Positions 1 to 8,052 of a DNA stretch of 64,000 nt are shown in pieces. This DNA comes from Sulfitobacter sabulilitoris. Lineage in GTDB: Bacteria > Pseudomonadota > Alphaproteobacteria > Rhodobacterales > Rhodobacteraceae. The notes under the pieces were generated by a model that ran no database searches, was not told the origin of the DNA, and was given only the letters and a program-made list of their open reading frames with translations. Both the position numbers and the translations under genes were made by a program. The DNA lies in NCBI RefSeq assembly GCF_005887615.1, contig NZ_VANS01000002.1:620001-684000 (forward strand), read 5' to 3'. Each line of letters opens with the position of its first letter. Within the stretch, counting starts at the first letter, position 1.

Positions 1-171
1 GGGTCGCCCCTGCTGCTGCAAAGCAGGGCGCATGACAGCACAGGCTATGTGCAGCCGACCAAGGACATGCTGCGCAAGATCCGTGGCGAGAATTCGATCT
101 ACCACAACAACGGCATCCAGACATGGGCCATCAACGCGGAAGGGATCGCGGAAAATGTCGAGATTTCTTAA
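1..171 (+). CDS. soxC: SoxC C-terminus (sulfane dehydrogenase molybdopterin subunit), partial
   Basis: An open frame runs from base 1 to a TAA at 169-171 and encodes about 56 residues that end a larger protein. Segments such as STGYVQPTK and YHNNGIQTWAI, together with the overlapping soxD, fit the C-terminal dimerisation domain of SoxC. SoxC is the periplasmic Mo-cofactor subunit of Sox(CD)2, which oxidises the sulfane sulfur carried on SoxYZ. Its stop lies 17 bases inside soxD, so the two genes should be translationally coupled. The catalytic domain lies outside the window, so the call rests on context and these short segments. Confidence 0.85.
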   Translation, partial: GSPLLLQSRAHDSTGYVQPTKDMLRKIRGENSIYHNNGIQTWAINAEGIAENVEIS

Positions 172-1186
172 AGCCGCGCTTTTTGCGACACTCGCCGCCG
201 GCACCGCGCAGGCCGGGCCGCTGGGTCTTGGCCGCGAGGCCCTGCCCGAAGAGATCGCGGTCTGGGACATAGACGTGCGCCCGGACGGTCTGGGCCTGCC
301 CGAAGGGTCGGGCGACGTGGCCACCGGCGAGTTGCTCTTTGCCGACAATTGCGCGGTGTGCCACGGTGATTTCGGCGAGGCGGTGGGTCGTTGGCCGGTG
401 CTTGCGGGTGGCGAAGGCAGCCTGACCAACGATCGCCCGGTCAAGACTGTCGGCTCCTACTGGCCCTATCTTTCGACGGTCTATGACTACGTGAACCGCG
501 CGATGCCATTCGGCTATGCCCAGTCGCTGGAGGCCGACGAGGTCTATGCGATCACGGCCTACTTGCTTTACCTCAACTACATCGTGGACGAGGATTTCGA
601 GCTGAGCCGCGACACGTTCACCCAAGTGGAAATGCCCAATGAGGGCGGGTTCTTCATGGATGACCGGGCGGAGGTCGAATTGACCCAGTTTAGCGCCGAG
701 CCCTGCATGAGCGGTTGCAAGACCGAGGTGAAGATCACGGCGCGCGCCGCGGTGATCGATGTCACGCCCGAGGAAACCGCCGCCAAGGCCGCCGAGCAGG
801 CCGCCACGCAAGCGGATGCCGCCGCCGCGCCCGAGACCGAACCCGAGACCGAGGTCGCCGCCGTGGATCCGGCGTTGATCGAAGCCGGAGAGAAGGTGTT
901 CCGCAAGTGCAAGGCCTGCCACCAGGTCGGTGAGGAGGCCGAGAACGGCGTCGGCCCGCACCTCAACGGCGTGATCGGCCGCGCGGCCGGGGCGGTCGAT
1001 GATTTCCGCTATTCCAAACCTTTGACGGAAATGGCCGGGCAGGGGCTGGTCTGGACGTCTGACACGATGTCGGAATTCCTGCTGGCTCCAAGGTCCTACA
1101 TCAAGGGCACCAAGATGGGTTTTGCGGGTCTGAAAAAAGAGAACGACCGCGCGGCGGTGGCGGCCTATCTCGCCACATTCGACTGA
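155..1186 (+). CDS. soxD: SoxD, diheme cytochrome c subunit of sulfane dehydrogenase
   Basis: A 343-residue exported diheme cytochrome. Residues 1-20 form a signal peptide ending AQA. Heme site 1 is CAVCH at 66-70 and heme site 2 is CKACH at 252-256, with a probable axial Met321 in GTKMGFAGL. An Ala/Glu/Thr-rich linker at about 205-238 joins the two cytochrome domains. SoxD accepts electrons from SoxC in the periplasm and passes them to the c-type cytochrome pool. The start at 155 overlaps soxC by 17 bases and gives a clean signal peptide; the longer open frame upstream does not. The second domain closely resembles the CycM-type cytochrome at 50947-51456. The family call is secure. Confidence 0.95.
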   Translation: MSRFLKAALFATLAAGTAQAGPLGLGREALPEEIAVWDIDVRPDGLGLPEGSGDVATGELLFADNCAVCHGDFGEAVGRWPVLAGGEGSLTNDRPVKTVGSYWPYLSTVYDYVNRAMPFGYAQSLEADEVYAITAYLLYLNYIVDEDFELSRDTFTQVEMPNEGGFFMDDRAEVELTQFSAEPCMSGCKTEVKITARAAVIDVTPEETAAKAAEQAATQADAAAAPETEPETEVAAVDPALIEAGEKVFRKCKACHQVGEEAENGVGPHLNGVIGRAAGAVDDFRYSKPLTEMAGQGLVWTSDTMSEFLLAPRSYIKGTKMGFAGLKKENDRAAVAAYLATFD

Positions 1187-1195
1187 ACGACAGTT

Positions 1196-1221
1196 GCCCG
1201 GGCCCAAGCGCCCGGGCTTTT
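1196..1221 (+). terminator. Hairpin terminator after soxD
   Basis: A perfect 8-bp stem, GCCCGGGC at 1196-1203 and again at 1210-1217, with a six-base loop, is followed by TTTT and then CATTT. It lies ten bases past the soxD stop and should end or weaken transcription of the sox operon before the next two genes. Confidence 0.75.
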
Positions 1222-1240
1222 CATTTCCGGGAGGATTTCA

Positions 1241-1684
1241 ATGACTGCACTCTTCAATCGACTGGCGGTTGCGATCGTGGCACTGACGCTGGCGACGGCG
1301 GCGATGGCCCAGGATGGCATGCACCGCCTCGCGCTTCAGATCAGCGACAACGATCCGCAAAAGATGAACACCGTGCTGAACGTGGCGGCGAACGTGGCGC
1401 GCCACTATTCCGATCTTGGCGAGGAGGTGGAGATCAGGATCGTGGCCTTCAACGCCGGGCTTCACATGCTGCGCGAGGATACATCGCCGGTGCTGGAGCG
1501 TTTGAAATCCTTCGATCAATCCATGCACAACGTCAGCTTTGCGGCCTGCGACAACACCGTGGCGGCAATGGCCCGCAAGGAGGGCAAGGAGATCCCGGTC
1601 GTGGCGATGGCCGAACATGTGCCTGCCGGAGTGGTCGATCTGATCACGCTGGACGAAGCGGGATGGACGATCGTGCGGCCATGA
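1241..1684 (+). CDS. DsrE-family exported protein
   Basis: A 147-residue protein with a signal peptide (about residues 1-23, ending AMAQ) and a DsrE/DsrF-like fold. That family contains small sulfur-relay proteins. The single cysteine, Cys103 in AACDNTV, lies where a sulfur-carrying Cys could sit. A clear ribosome-binding site (GGGAGGA) precedes the ATG. It follows soxD across a terminator and comes just before a DUF302 gene, so a role in handling periplasmic sulfur intermediates is likely, although this is inferred from context. The exact substrate cannot be read from sequence. Confidence 0.8.
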   Translation: MTALFNRLAVAIVALTLATAAMAQDGMHRLALQISDNDPQKMNTVLNVAANVARHYSDLGEEVEIRIVAFNAGLHMLREDTSPVLERLKSFDQSMHNVSFAACDNTVAAMARKEGKEIPVVAMAEHVPAGVVDLITLDEAGWTIVRP

Positions 1685-1741
1685 TGCCGTTGCAGGGCCG
1701 CGTGATCCACGTTGCCCCATTTTGAGGAAGGAGACACTGTG

Positions 1742-2176
1742 ATGAAACGTTCTTTGCTTTCTTTTGCCCTTGTCGCGGGTCTGGCAGTGCCTGCCGCAGC
1801 CGAGGATCAGGCTGTCAGCTATCCATTCGAAGGCTCGTTCGAGGACGCGACCTTTGCCGTGGAAAGCGCGATTGTCGGGCGCGGGCTGGTGATCGACTAC
1901 GTAAGCCACGTCGGCGATATGCTGAACCGGACAGCCGCGGATGTGGGCTCGGACGTCGAGCTGTTTACGCAGGCCGACGTCTTCCTGTTCTGCTCGGCTC
2001 AGGTGTCGCGTGCGGTGATGGAGGCGGACCCGATGAACATCGCCCATTGCCCCTATGGCGTCTTCGTCGCCGATCGGGGGGGCGAGGTGATGATCGGCTA
2101 TCGCACCTATCCAGACGGGGCCATGCAAGAGGTTCAGTCCCTTCTGGATGACATCGCCATGGAAGCGCTGGAGTAA
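1742..2176 (+). CDS. DUF302 family exported protein
   Basis: A 144-residue protein with a signal peptide (cut after about AAA at residue 20) and a DUF302 domain over most of the mature chain. It has two cysteines, Cys84 and Cys103, which could form a disulfide. AAGGAG upstream supports the ATG at 1742 and not the in-frame ATG 30 bases earlier. The gene follows the DsrE-family gene by 57 bases and is probably co-transcribed with it. DUF302 proteins often sit in sulfur-oxidation and redox clusters, but no biochemical role is established for this one. Confidence 0.8.
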   Translation: MKRSLLSFALVAGLAVPAAAEDQAVSYPFEGSFEDATFAVESAIVGRGLVIDYVSHVGDMLNRTAADVGSDVELFTQADVFLFCSAQVSRAVMEADPMNIAHCPYGVFVADRGGEVMIGYRTYPDGAMQEVQSLLDDIAMEALE

Positions 2177-2189
2177 CCGGCGCGGCCGG

Positions 2190-3119
2190 CTAGAGCGCCG
2201 GGACGAACCGGTAGGCATCGCCCGACCGTTCCACCCGGCCGATCCCGCCATCGGGCAGATGAAATCCGATGAGCATGGTCTGATCCTGTGCGAGCATGTC
2301 CAGCAGCCGCAGGCGCGTGGCGGCGCCCATGTCGCGGTCCTGATCGGCCCCGCTGCGCCAGTCGGGGCGGGCAAAGGCCACGTGGTGATTGCCGATGGCA
2401 TCGCCCGCGACCAGCACCGCTTCGGACCCCTGTCGGATCTCGAATCCCATGTGCCCGGGTGTATGGCCGAAAGTGGCATGCGCCATGACGCCCGGCAGCA
2501 GTTCCTCCGCATCGCCGAAAAAGGTGCAGTGTTCGGCTATCGCCTCCAGCCTCCGGGCCGCGCCCACGGCAAAGGCGGCACGCTCGGGTCCGATGCTGTC
2601 CACGGTGTCCGGATCGGACCAGTAGTCGAATTCGCGCTGGCCCATCAGGTAACTGGCGTTGGCAAACATCGGGTCGTCGAAATCATCCAGAACACCCCAA
2701 AGATGGTCGGGATGACCGTGGGTCAACACGACGTCGGTGACATCCTCTGGCATGATTCCGATCGCGCCCAGTGCGTCGCGCAGGCGTCCCGCGCTTGGCA
2801 TGAACCCGTCGCCGGAGCCCGCGTCGAACAAGACGGTCCGACCCCGCGCGCGCATCAGCGTCACGTTGCACGGTGGCTGCACCGCGTCCCGCGAAACGCC
2901 GTGCTGCGACAGGATCGAATCCAGTTCGTCCTCGGGCAGGTCGGGAAACAGGAACTGACCCGGCAGCACCAGATGACCGTCGCTGACTGTGGTCACTTCG
3001 ATATCGCCAAGGCTCAGGGTCTGGCGCGCCAGCAGCCGCGTCGGGCCCGCGACCAGCACCCCGGCGCCAAGGCCGCCCAAAAGCATGCGTCGGGTGATCT
3101 GCATTTTGCGGCGCCCCAT
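2190..3119 (-). CDS. soxH: SoxH-like Tat-exported MBL-fold metallohydrolase
   Basis: A 309-residue metallo-beta-lactamase-fold protein. The N-terminus carries a Tat motif, ITRRMLLGG, with Arg10-Arg11 and a hydrophobic stretch to about residue 31. The zinc motif THGHPDH is at 133-139, with further ligands likely in HTPGH and the Asp of AGDAIGNHH. It converges with the DUF302 gene and leaves only 13 bases between stops. Metallohydrolases of this type (SoxH) end the sox locus in Paracoccus, so the symbol rests on fold, export signal and position. A Met five codons downstream (3104) is an alternative start. The substrate is unknown. Confidence 0.7.
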   Translation of the reverse strand: MGRRKMQITRRMLLGGLGAGVLVAGPTRLLARQTLSLGDIEVTTVSDGHLVLPGQFLFPDLPEDELDSILSQHGVSRDAVQPPCNVTLMRARGRTVLFDAGSGDGFMPSAGRLRDALGAIGIMPEDVTDVVLTHGHPDHLWGVLDDFDDPMFANASYLMGQREFDYWSDPDTVDSIGPERAAFAVGAARRLEAIAEHCTFFGDAEELLPGVMAHATFGHTPGHMGFEIRQGSEAVLVAGDAIGNHHVAFARPDWRSGADQDRDMGAATRLRLLDMLAQDQTMLIGFHLPDGGIGRVERSGDAYRFVPAL

Positions 3120-3228
3120 AAATTCACTTATGAGAATATGATGCCGTAACGCGACCGCTCATGCAAGCGCACAGTGCGGCCGGTAACAAGTCAGAAAGGG
3201 TACGGAATATGTACGGATTGGGTCGGTT

Positions 3229-3304
3229 TGGTGGAGCCTAGCGGGATCGAACCGCTGACCTCCTGCATGCCATGCAGGCGCTCTCCCAGCTGAGCTAAGG
3301 CCCC
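3229..3304 (-). tRNA. tRNA-Ala (anticodon GGC)
   Basis: Read on the minus strand, a full cloverleaf of 76 bases begins GGGGCCTTAGCTCAG and ends in an encoded CCA. The anticodon arm has a 5-bp CCTGC/GCAGG stem around the loop ATGGCAT, which gives anticodon GGC for alanine codons. The T-loop GTTCGATCC is present and the acceptor stem has one G-T pair. Confidence 0.97.
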
Positions 3305-3357
3305 AAACCGAAGGGCCCTGGGCCCCGCGAGGATCATTGCCTGATCCGGTGCGCCGG

Positions 3358-3386
3358 TGTCTAGGCGCATCCATAGGCAGGATCAA
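3358..3386 (-). promoter_or_regulatory. Sigma-70 promoter for tRNA-Ala
   Basis: On the minus strand, TTGATC (3381-3386) and TAGACA (3358-3363) are separated by exactly 17 bases. Transcription would start near 3351 and give a leader of about 47 bases before the tRNA. This is a prediction from spacing and match only. Confidence 0.5.
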
Positions 3387-3420
3387 GTCAAAAAAACCCG
3401 GTCCTGCCGATATTCAGTTT

Positions 3421-3750
3421 TTAGTCGTCGTCGTCCGAGGCGACATCGGCGATCTCGTCAAGCGACACGTCGTCGTCGTCCTCTTCGTCGTCGTCGAGGA
3501 TATCGTCGCCCAGATCGACATCGACATCTTCGTCATCGTCGTCCAGGACCACGTCTTCGGCTTCTTCGGACTTCTTCGCCTTGGCTGTCGCCGCGTCTTC
3601 GGCATCCGCCGCGATCATGCGCGACTTGGAGTTGTCGACCACGACCTCTTCGCCGGTGTAAGGGCTGATGATCGGCGTCTTGTTGAGGTCATAGAACCGT
3701 TTGCCGGTTGTGGGGCAGAGGCGCTTCGTTCCCCATTCTTCCTTGGGCAT
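3421..3750 (-). CDS. FYDLN-acid domain protein (TIGR02300 family)
   Basis: A 109-residue cytoplasmic protein with a conserved N-terminus that reads KRLCPTTGKRFYDLN (FYDLN at 19-23). From about residue 60 to the end it is an extremely acidic tail of Asp/Glu runs. This is the usual build of the alphaproteobacterial FYDLN-acid family, whose function is unknown. The GTC/GTCGTC-looking low-complexity DNA at 3425-3545 is simply the coding sequence of this tail. It lies directly upstream of tRNA-Ala on the same strand and is divergent from the YgjP-type peptidase gene. Confidence 0.92.
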   Translation of the reverse strand: MPKEEWGTKRLCPTTGKRFYDLNKTPIISPYTGEEVVVDNSKSRMIAADAEDAATAKAKKSEEAEDVVLDDDDEDVDVDLGDDILDDDEEDDDDVSLDEIADVASDDDD

Positions 3751-3862
3751 GAAAAACCCCCTTTTCGAATTGCTGTTGCGTGTAGATGATTCAGGCCAAG
3801 TGCCATATGAGGTGAGTGCTGTAAAGGCCTGACCCCATGTGGCGGCTGATCAAGAGGGCCCG

Positions 3863-4555
3863 ATGAGCGATCACTTTCTGCCCGGCGCACCGCCGATTCC
3901 GCTGATCCTGCGCCGCAGTCCCAGAGCGCGGCGCATTTCACTGCGAATCTCGCAATTGGACGGGCGTGTCACCCTGACCCTTCCGCGCGGCGTGCGCGAT
4001 GCCGAAGCCTTGCGTTTCGCCGCACAGAAAGAAGAGTGGATTCGCGGCCATCTGGACGCACGCGGCGCGGATGTGGTGGTGCGGCACGGGGCGCATGTGC
4101 CGATTGGCGGGACACCGCACCATGTGGTGCCGGGCGTCGGGCGGCGGATCGAGATCGCGGCGGGTCGAATCGCCGTGCCCGGCGCCGCGCAGGACGTGGG
4201 GCCGCGGTTGGCCGGGCACCTCAAGCAACTGGCGCGCAATCGGCTGGCCGAAGCATCGGATCATTTCGCCGCGCGTCTGGGGGTGCGCTATGACCGGATC
4301 ACGCTGCGCGATACGCGGTCGCGCTGGGGGTCTTGTACGGCGGATGGCGGGTTGATGTATTCGTGGCGGCTGATCCTGGCTCCGCCCGAGGTCTTGAGCT
4401 ATGTCGCGGCGCATGAGGTCGCGCATCTGGTCGAGATGAACCATTCGCCCGCCTTTTGGGCGCGTGTGACAGACGCCTATGGCGACTACAGCCGCCCGCG
4501 CGGATGGTTGCGCGGTCAAGGCGGCGATCTGCACCGTTATCGGTTCGCGCCCTAG
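3863..4555 (+). CDS. YgjP/DUF45-type M48-like metallopeptidase
   Basis: A 230-residue protein with the zinc motif HEVAH in AAHEVAHLVEMNHSPAFW, near residues 184-200, and the family signature DTRSRWGSCT shortly before it. Both are typical of the YgjP-like (DUF45/SprT-related) metal-dependent hydrolases. No signal peptide is seen, so it should be cytoplasmic. The start at 3863 has AGAGGG just upstream; an in-frame start 24 bases earlier is less well placed. Physiological substrates of this family are not known. It is followed after 43 bases by a GntR gene. Confidence 0.9.
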   Translation: MSDHFLPGAPPIPLILRRSPRARRISLRISQLDGRVTLTLPRGVRDAEALRFAAQKEEWIRGHLDARGADVVVRHGAHVPIGGTPHHVVPGVGRRIEIAAGRIAVPGAAQDVGPRLAGHLKQLARNRLAEASDHFAARLGVRYDRITLRDTRSRWGSCTADGGLMYSWRLILAPPEVLSYVAAHEVAHLVEMNHSPAFWARVTDAYGDYSRPRGWLRGQGGDLHRYRFAP

Positions 4556-4578
4556 GTGCCGCTTGACCCCGGCGGCGG

Positions 4579-4590
4579 TTGTGATCACAA
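4579..4590. promoter_or_regulatory. Perfect palindrome, likely GntR/FadR-type operator
   Basis: TTGTGATCACAA is a perfect 12-bp palindrome ending eight bases before the GntR start codon. It fits the FadR-subfamily pattern TnGT-spacer-ACnA. Its position suggests autoregulation of the gene that follows; this is inferred, not shown. Confidence 0.6.
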
Positions 4591-4598
4591 GTTCACCC

Positions 4599-5249
4599 AT
4601 GAACCTCAGCCCGCGCCCCGTCGATGCCGCCCCCGTCGCCCATGACCGCGTGTACCGCCGTCTGCGGACGCGGATCATGCATGGCGACATCCCCCCGGGT
4701 CAGGCGCTGACCCTGCGCGGTATCGGTCGCGAATTCGAGGTGTCGATGACGCCGGTGCGCGAAGCCGTGCGCAGGCTGGCCGCCGAAGGGGCGCTGACCA
4801 TGTCCGTGTCGGGGCGCATTTCCACGCCCGAACTCAGCAACGAGCGGATCGAGGAATTGGCGGCGCTGCGTGCGCTGATCGAGGTCGAGTTGGCCAGCCG
4901 CGCGTTGCCGCGTGCGCACATGGCGCTGATCGAACGGCTGCAAACGATCAATACTTCGGTATCCGAGGCGATCGCCCATCGCGATGCGGTCAGCTATATC
5001 CGTGCCAACCTGGAGTTTCATCGCACGCTTTACCTGCGGGCGCAGGCGCCTGCGATGCTGGCGATGGCGGAAACGGTGTGGTTGCAGATGGGCCCGACGA
5101 TGCGCGCGCTCTATGGGCGGCTGCGACGGACCGAAGCGCCGCAGTTTCACAAGCTCATCATCGCGGCCCTGCGGGCGGGCGACGAGCCGGGGCTGCGGTT
5201 GGCCGTGCGATCGGACGTTACGCAGGGCTTGCGGATGCTGGCGAGCTAG
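4599..5249 (+). CDS. GntR-family (FadR/FCD) transcriptional regulator
   Basis: A 216-residue regulator. The N-terminal winged helix-turn-helix (about residues 18-80) contains the typical GQALTLRGIGREFEVSMTPVREAVRRL segment, split here only by description. The C-terminal all-helical FCD ligand-binding domain spans about 90-210 and includes NLEFHRTLY, whose His is a likely metal ligand. Members of this group sense small carboxylates or fatty-acyl compounds. The gene converges with accA but nothing in the sequence shows that accA is its target. The palindrome just upstream is the best candidate operator. Confidence 0.92.
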   Translation: MNLSPRPVDAAPVAHDRVYRRLRTRIMHGDIPPGQALTLRGIGREFEVSMTPVREAVRRLAAEGALTMSVSGRISTPELSNERIEELAALRALIEVELASRALPRAHMALIERLQTINTSVSEAIAHRDAVSYIRANLEFHRTLYLRAQAPAMLAMAETVWLQMGPTMRALYGRLRRTEAPQFHKLIIAALRAGDEPGLRLAVRSDVTQGLRMLAS

Positions 5250-5261
5250 CCGCGCGGCGCG

Positions 5262-5298
5262 CCGGAATGTTCGAAATTTCCGGTCCGTTTTCCATGCA
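5262..5298 (+). terminator. CCGGAA/TTCCGG hairpin with T-rich tail (copy A)
   Basis: CCGGAA (5262-5267) pairs with TTCCGG (5278-5283), and the tail TCCGTTTTCCATGCA follows. It sits between the convergent GntR and accA genes. Nearly the same sequence recurs at 10986-11021 in the same setting, so this is a repeated terminator-like element. Confidence 0.6.
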
Positions 5299-5318
5299 CC
5301 AAATCGGTCACTGGGACA

Positions 5319-6281
5319 TCAGGCGGCAAGACCCTTGGACCCGAGGTCGAGAAATTTCTGGCGCCGATCATCGATCAGTTCGCTGCGGCTTTTGCCGGAA
5401 AGCTCCTTGAGCATCGCCTGGATGGATTTGCCGACCGCTTCGATGGCTTTGGCGGGATCGCGGTGCGCACCCCCCAGCGGTTCGTCGATCACGCGGTCCG
5501 TCACGCCCAATTGGCGCAGGTCCTGCGCGGTCAGGCGCAGTGCTTCGGCCGCTTCGCGCATCTTCTCCGCGTCTTTCCACAGGATCGATGCGCAGCCTTC
5601 CGGGCTGATCACCGAATAGACCGAATGTTCCAGCATGGCGACGCGATTCGCGGTGGCAAAGGCGACGGCACCGCCCGATCCGCCTTCGCCGATCACCACG
5701 GCGATCAGCGGCACGCCGATCTGCAGACATTTTTCGGTTGCACGCGCGATCGCCTCCGACTGCCCGCGCTCCTCGGCGCCCTTGCCGGGATAGGCGCCCG
5801 GGGTATCGACCAGCGTGATGACCGGCAGGCCAAAGCGGTTTGCTAGATCCATCAGGCGGATCGCCTTGCGGTAGCCTTCGGGCCGCGCCATTCCGAAATT
5901 CCGCTCGATCCGCGACTTGGTATCGTTGCCTTTCTCGTGGCCGATCACCATGACCGGGGTATCGCCCAGCCGTGCCAGTCCGCCCATCACCGCGTGGTCG
6001 TCGGCGAAATTGCGATCGCCGGCCAGCGGAGTGTATTCGTCGAACAACGCTTCGATGTAGTCCTTGCAATGCGGTCGCTCGGGGTGGCGCGCGACCTGGC
6101 ACTTGCGCCAAGGGGTCAGCGATTTGTACAGGTCGATCATCATCGCTTTGGCCTTTGCGTCCAACGCCGCGGCTTCCGATGTGACGTCCATGTCTTCATT
6201 GTTGCGGGCCAGCGCGCGCAATTCCTCGGCCTTGCCTTCGATCTCGGCGAGGGGTTTTTCGAAATCCATATACTGTGTCAT
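5319..6281 (-). CDS. accA: Acetyl-CoA carboxylase carboxyltransferase subunit alpha
   Basis: A 320-residue AccA, the usual length. It pairs with AccD to move the carboxyl group from carboxybiotin-BCCP to acetyl-CoA, giving malonyl-CoA for fatty-acid synthesis. Conserved segments include [13 protein letters not shown] at the N-terminus, [19 protein letters not shown] in the middle and the oxyanion-forming GEGGSGGA. The start at 6281 matches the family N-terminus; the open frame extends far upstream but without family similarity. It stands alone and converges with the GntR gene. Confidence 0.97.
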   Translation of the reverse strand: MTQYMDFEKPLAEIEGKAEELRALARNNEDMDVTSEAAALDAKAKAMMIDLYKSLTPWRKCQVARHPERPHCKDYIEALFDEYTPLAGDRNFADDHAVMGGLARLGDTPVMVIGHEKGNDTKSRIERNFGMARPEGYRKAIRLMDLANRFGLPVITLVDTPGAYPGKGAEERGQSEAIARATEKCLQIGVPLIAVVIGEGGSGGAVAFATANRVAMLEHSVYSVISPEGCASILWKDAEKMREAAEALRLTAQDLRQLGVTDRVIDEPLGGAHRDPAKAIEAVGKSIQAMLKELSGKSRSELIDDRRQKFLDLGSKGLAA

Positions 6282-6572
6282 TCGCTGGCTCCGCTTGGGG
6301 TTGCAGTTGTATGCCGGGCCTTGCGCGCATTTGCAACGCTTCGCAAGCGGGTGGGCCGGCTGGCCTGGATCATCGTCCACAGCGGGACGCCGGGGCCCCG
6401 GCAGAGCGTTGCCGATTGTTTCGCATCTCCGGTCAATCGCCCGGCATCGACGCGACAGGCACCATGACAGAGCGGAAAACAGATTGTTTCCTCGCGATTC
6501 CTTGTGCCGTGGCCGGTTTTTGTTAGCTCTGGCGTGAAATAAGGCGAAATCTGGGCGAAATCGAGGCCAATC

Positions 6573-6734
6573 ATGACGCTGGTGAATTACATGCTGTCGG
6601 GCATTCTTGGGGCTGTTGCGGCACTTTATCTGTATCTCGATCGCGTCAGTCTGAGCTTTGAGATGATCGATGCGCCCGGCTGGACATCCGAGGCGCACCA
6701 GTGCGCGGCCCATGACAAAAAGACCTCTGTCTGA
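6573..6734 (+). CDS. Small single-span membrane protein, hypothetical
   Basis: A 53-residue open frame, [20 protein letters not shown] at its start, with one hydrophobic segment at about residues 4-21 and a polar tail ending HDKKTSV. A GAGG ribosome-binding site lies six bases before the ATG. It occupies the space between divergent accA and the 3' side of mcl1, and no other gene covers it. No family is recognised. Topology and binding site suggest a real gene, but it is short enough to be chance. Confidence 0.45.
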   Translation: MTLVNYMLSGILGAVAALYLYLDRVSLSFEMIDAPGWTSEAHQCAAHDKKTSV

Positions 6735-6829
6735 CGGAACCGTATCGGCGCATGGCGACGGGGCTGATTGTCCGGCCGCGCCTGTCAAGAACGGCCCGCG
6801 CGGCGGCGCAGGCCGTGTCGCGGTCGGCG

Positions 6830-7786
6830 TCAGCCCTTGATCATCTCGGACTGGCGGACGATGACCTCGGCCTGCTTGATGCTGGCGATATCCACCAGGC
6901 GCCCCTTGTAGACCGCGGCGCCTTCGCCCTTGGCGGTGGCTTTCTCCATCGCCTCGAGAATGGCGCGCGCCTCGGCGACGGCCTCGTCCGAGGGGGTGAA
7001 GACCTCGTTCGACAGGGCGACCTGTTTGGGATGGATCGCCCATTTGCCGACCATGCCCAGGGTCGCGGAGCGGCGCGCCTGCGCGCGGAAGCCCTCGTCA
7101 TCGGAAAAATCGCCAAAGGGGCCATCGACCGGCAGAACGCCGTGGGTCCGGCAGGCGGCCACGATCGCCGCCTGCGCCCAGTGCCACGGGTCGGAGTAAT
7201 GCCGCTGTCCATCGTGGTGCATGTAGTAGTTGTCCTGGGTTCCGCCGATGCCGGTGGTCTGCATTCCCATCGACGCGGCGAAATCCGCGGCGCCGAGGCT
7301 CATCGCCTGCAACCGGGGGGAACTGGCGGCGATCTCCTCGACATGGGCAATGCCCGCGGCGCTTTCGATGATGACCTCGAAGTTGATCTTTTTCGTGCGG
7401 CCCTTGGCGGTTTCGACCGCCGTGGCCAGCGCGTCGACGGCATAGACATCCGCCGCGCAGCCCACCTTGGGGATCATGATCTGATCCAAACGGTCGCCCG
7501 CCTGTTCCAGCAGGTCGATCACATCGCGATACCAGTAGGGCGTGTCGAGACTGTTAATCCGCACCGACAGCGTTTTCGTGCCCCAGTCGATGTCGGAAAT
7601 GGCCGCGATGACGTTGGCGCGCGCGCTGTCCTTGTCGGACGGGGCCACGCTGTCTTCGAGGTCGAGGTTGATCACGTCGGCGTCGCTTGCCGCCATTTTC
7701 TCGAAGATGGCCGGGCGCGATCCGGGTCCGAACAACTGGCAGCGGTTGGGGCGTGCGGGGGCTGTGGGCTGAATACGGAAGCTCAT
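6830..7786 (-). CDS. mcl1: L-malyl-CoA / beta-methylmalyl-CoA lyase
   Basis: A 318-residue CitE-like TIM-barrel lyase, the same length as Rhodobacter Mcl1. It reversibly cleaves L-malyl-CoA to acetyl-CoA and glyoxylate, and beta-methylmalyl-CoA to propionyl-CoA and glyoxylate, in the ethylmalonyl-CoA pathway of acetate assimilation. Mg-binding and active-site segments are visible: [21 protein letters not shown] and [18 protein letters not shown]. The start at 7786 has GAAAGG upstream and gives the family N-terminus MSFRIQP. The rest of the pathway is not in this window. An AT-rich stretch at 7800-7850 probably holds its promoter. Confidence 0.93.
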   Translation of the reverse strand: MSFRIQPTAPARPNRCQLFGPGSRPAIFEKMAASDADVINLDLEDSVAPSDKDSARANVIAAISDIDWGTKTLSVRINSLDTPYWYRDVIDLLEQAGDRLDQIMIPKVGCAADVYAVDALATAVETAKGRTKKINFEVIIESAAGIAHVEEIAASSPRLQAMSLGAADFAASMGMQTTGIGGTQDNYYMHHDGQRHYSDPWHWAQAAIVAACRTHGVLPVDGPFGDFSDDEGFRAQARRSATLGMVGKWAIHPKQVALSNEVFTPSDEAVAEARAILEAMEKATAKGEGAAVYKGRLVDIASIKQAEVIVRQSEMIKG

Positions 7787-8052
7787 GGGGCACCTTTCGA
7801 GTAATATTATTGCGGTTGCATTGGTCGGTCTGGTATTAAATTGCGCGACCGCCCGCAAGCCGATTTTGCAGGTGCAGCATGATCCGGTCGCTGCGGGCAG
7901 GGTCGGCTGTGCCGCTGAACGCTATCAACCGGCGCGAAAACCGGCGCCGGGCGCAGAATTGTGCAACTAACCGGCGGCATGGGATGGAAAAGCACGGTCA
8001 TTGCGCGATATATCGGCCAGGCTGCAGCAATCGCGCATAAGGAGCCTGAGCC

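Noticed and set aside
131-1207. Long minus-strand open frame opposite soxD
   Set aside because: Low-complexity His/Gly/Arg-rich product, fully overlapped by soxD with its two heme motifs; a shadow of high-GC coding sequence.
3425-3545. Repetitive GTC/GTCGTC-like DNA that could suggest a microsatellite
   Set aside because: It codes for the acidic Asp/Glu tail of the FYDLN-acid protein on the minus strand.
7785-7970. 61-residue plus-strand frame with a lipoprotein-like start
   Set aside because: Overlaps the mcl1 start codon and its promoter, and Asn before the Cys makes a poor lipobox; no binding site.
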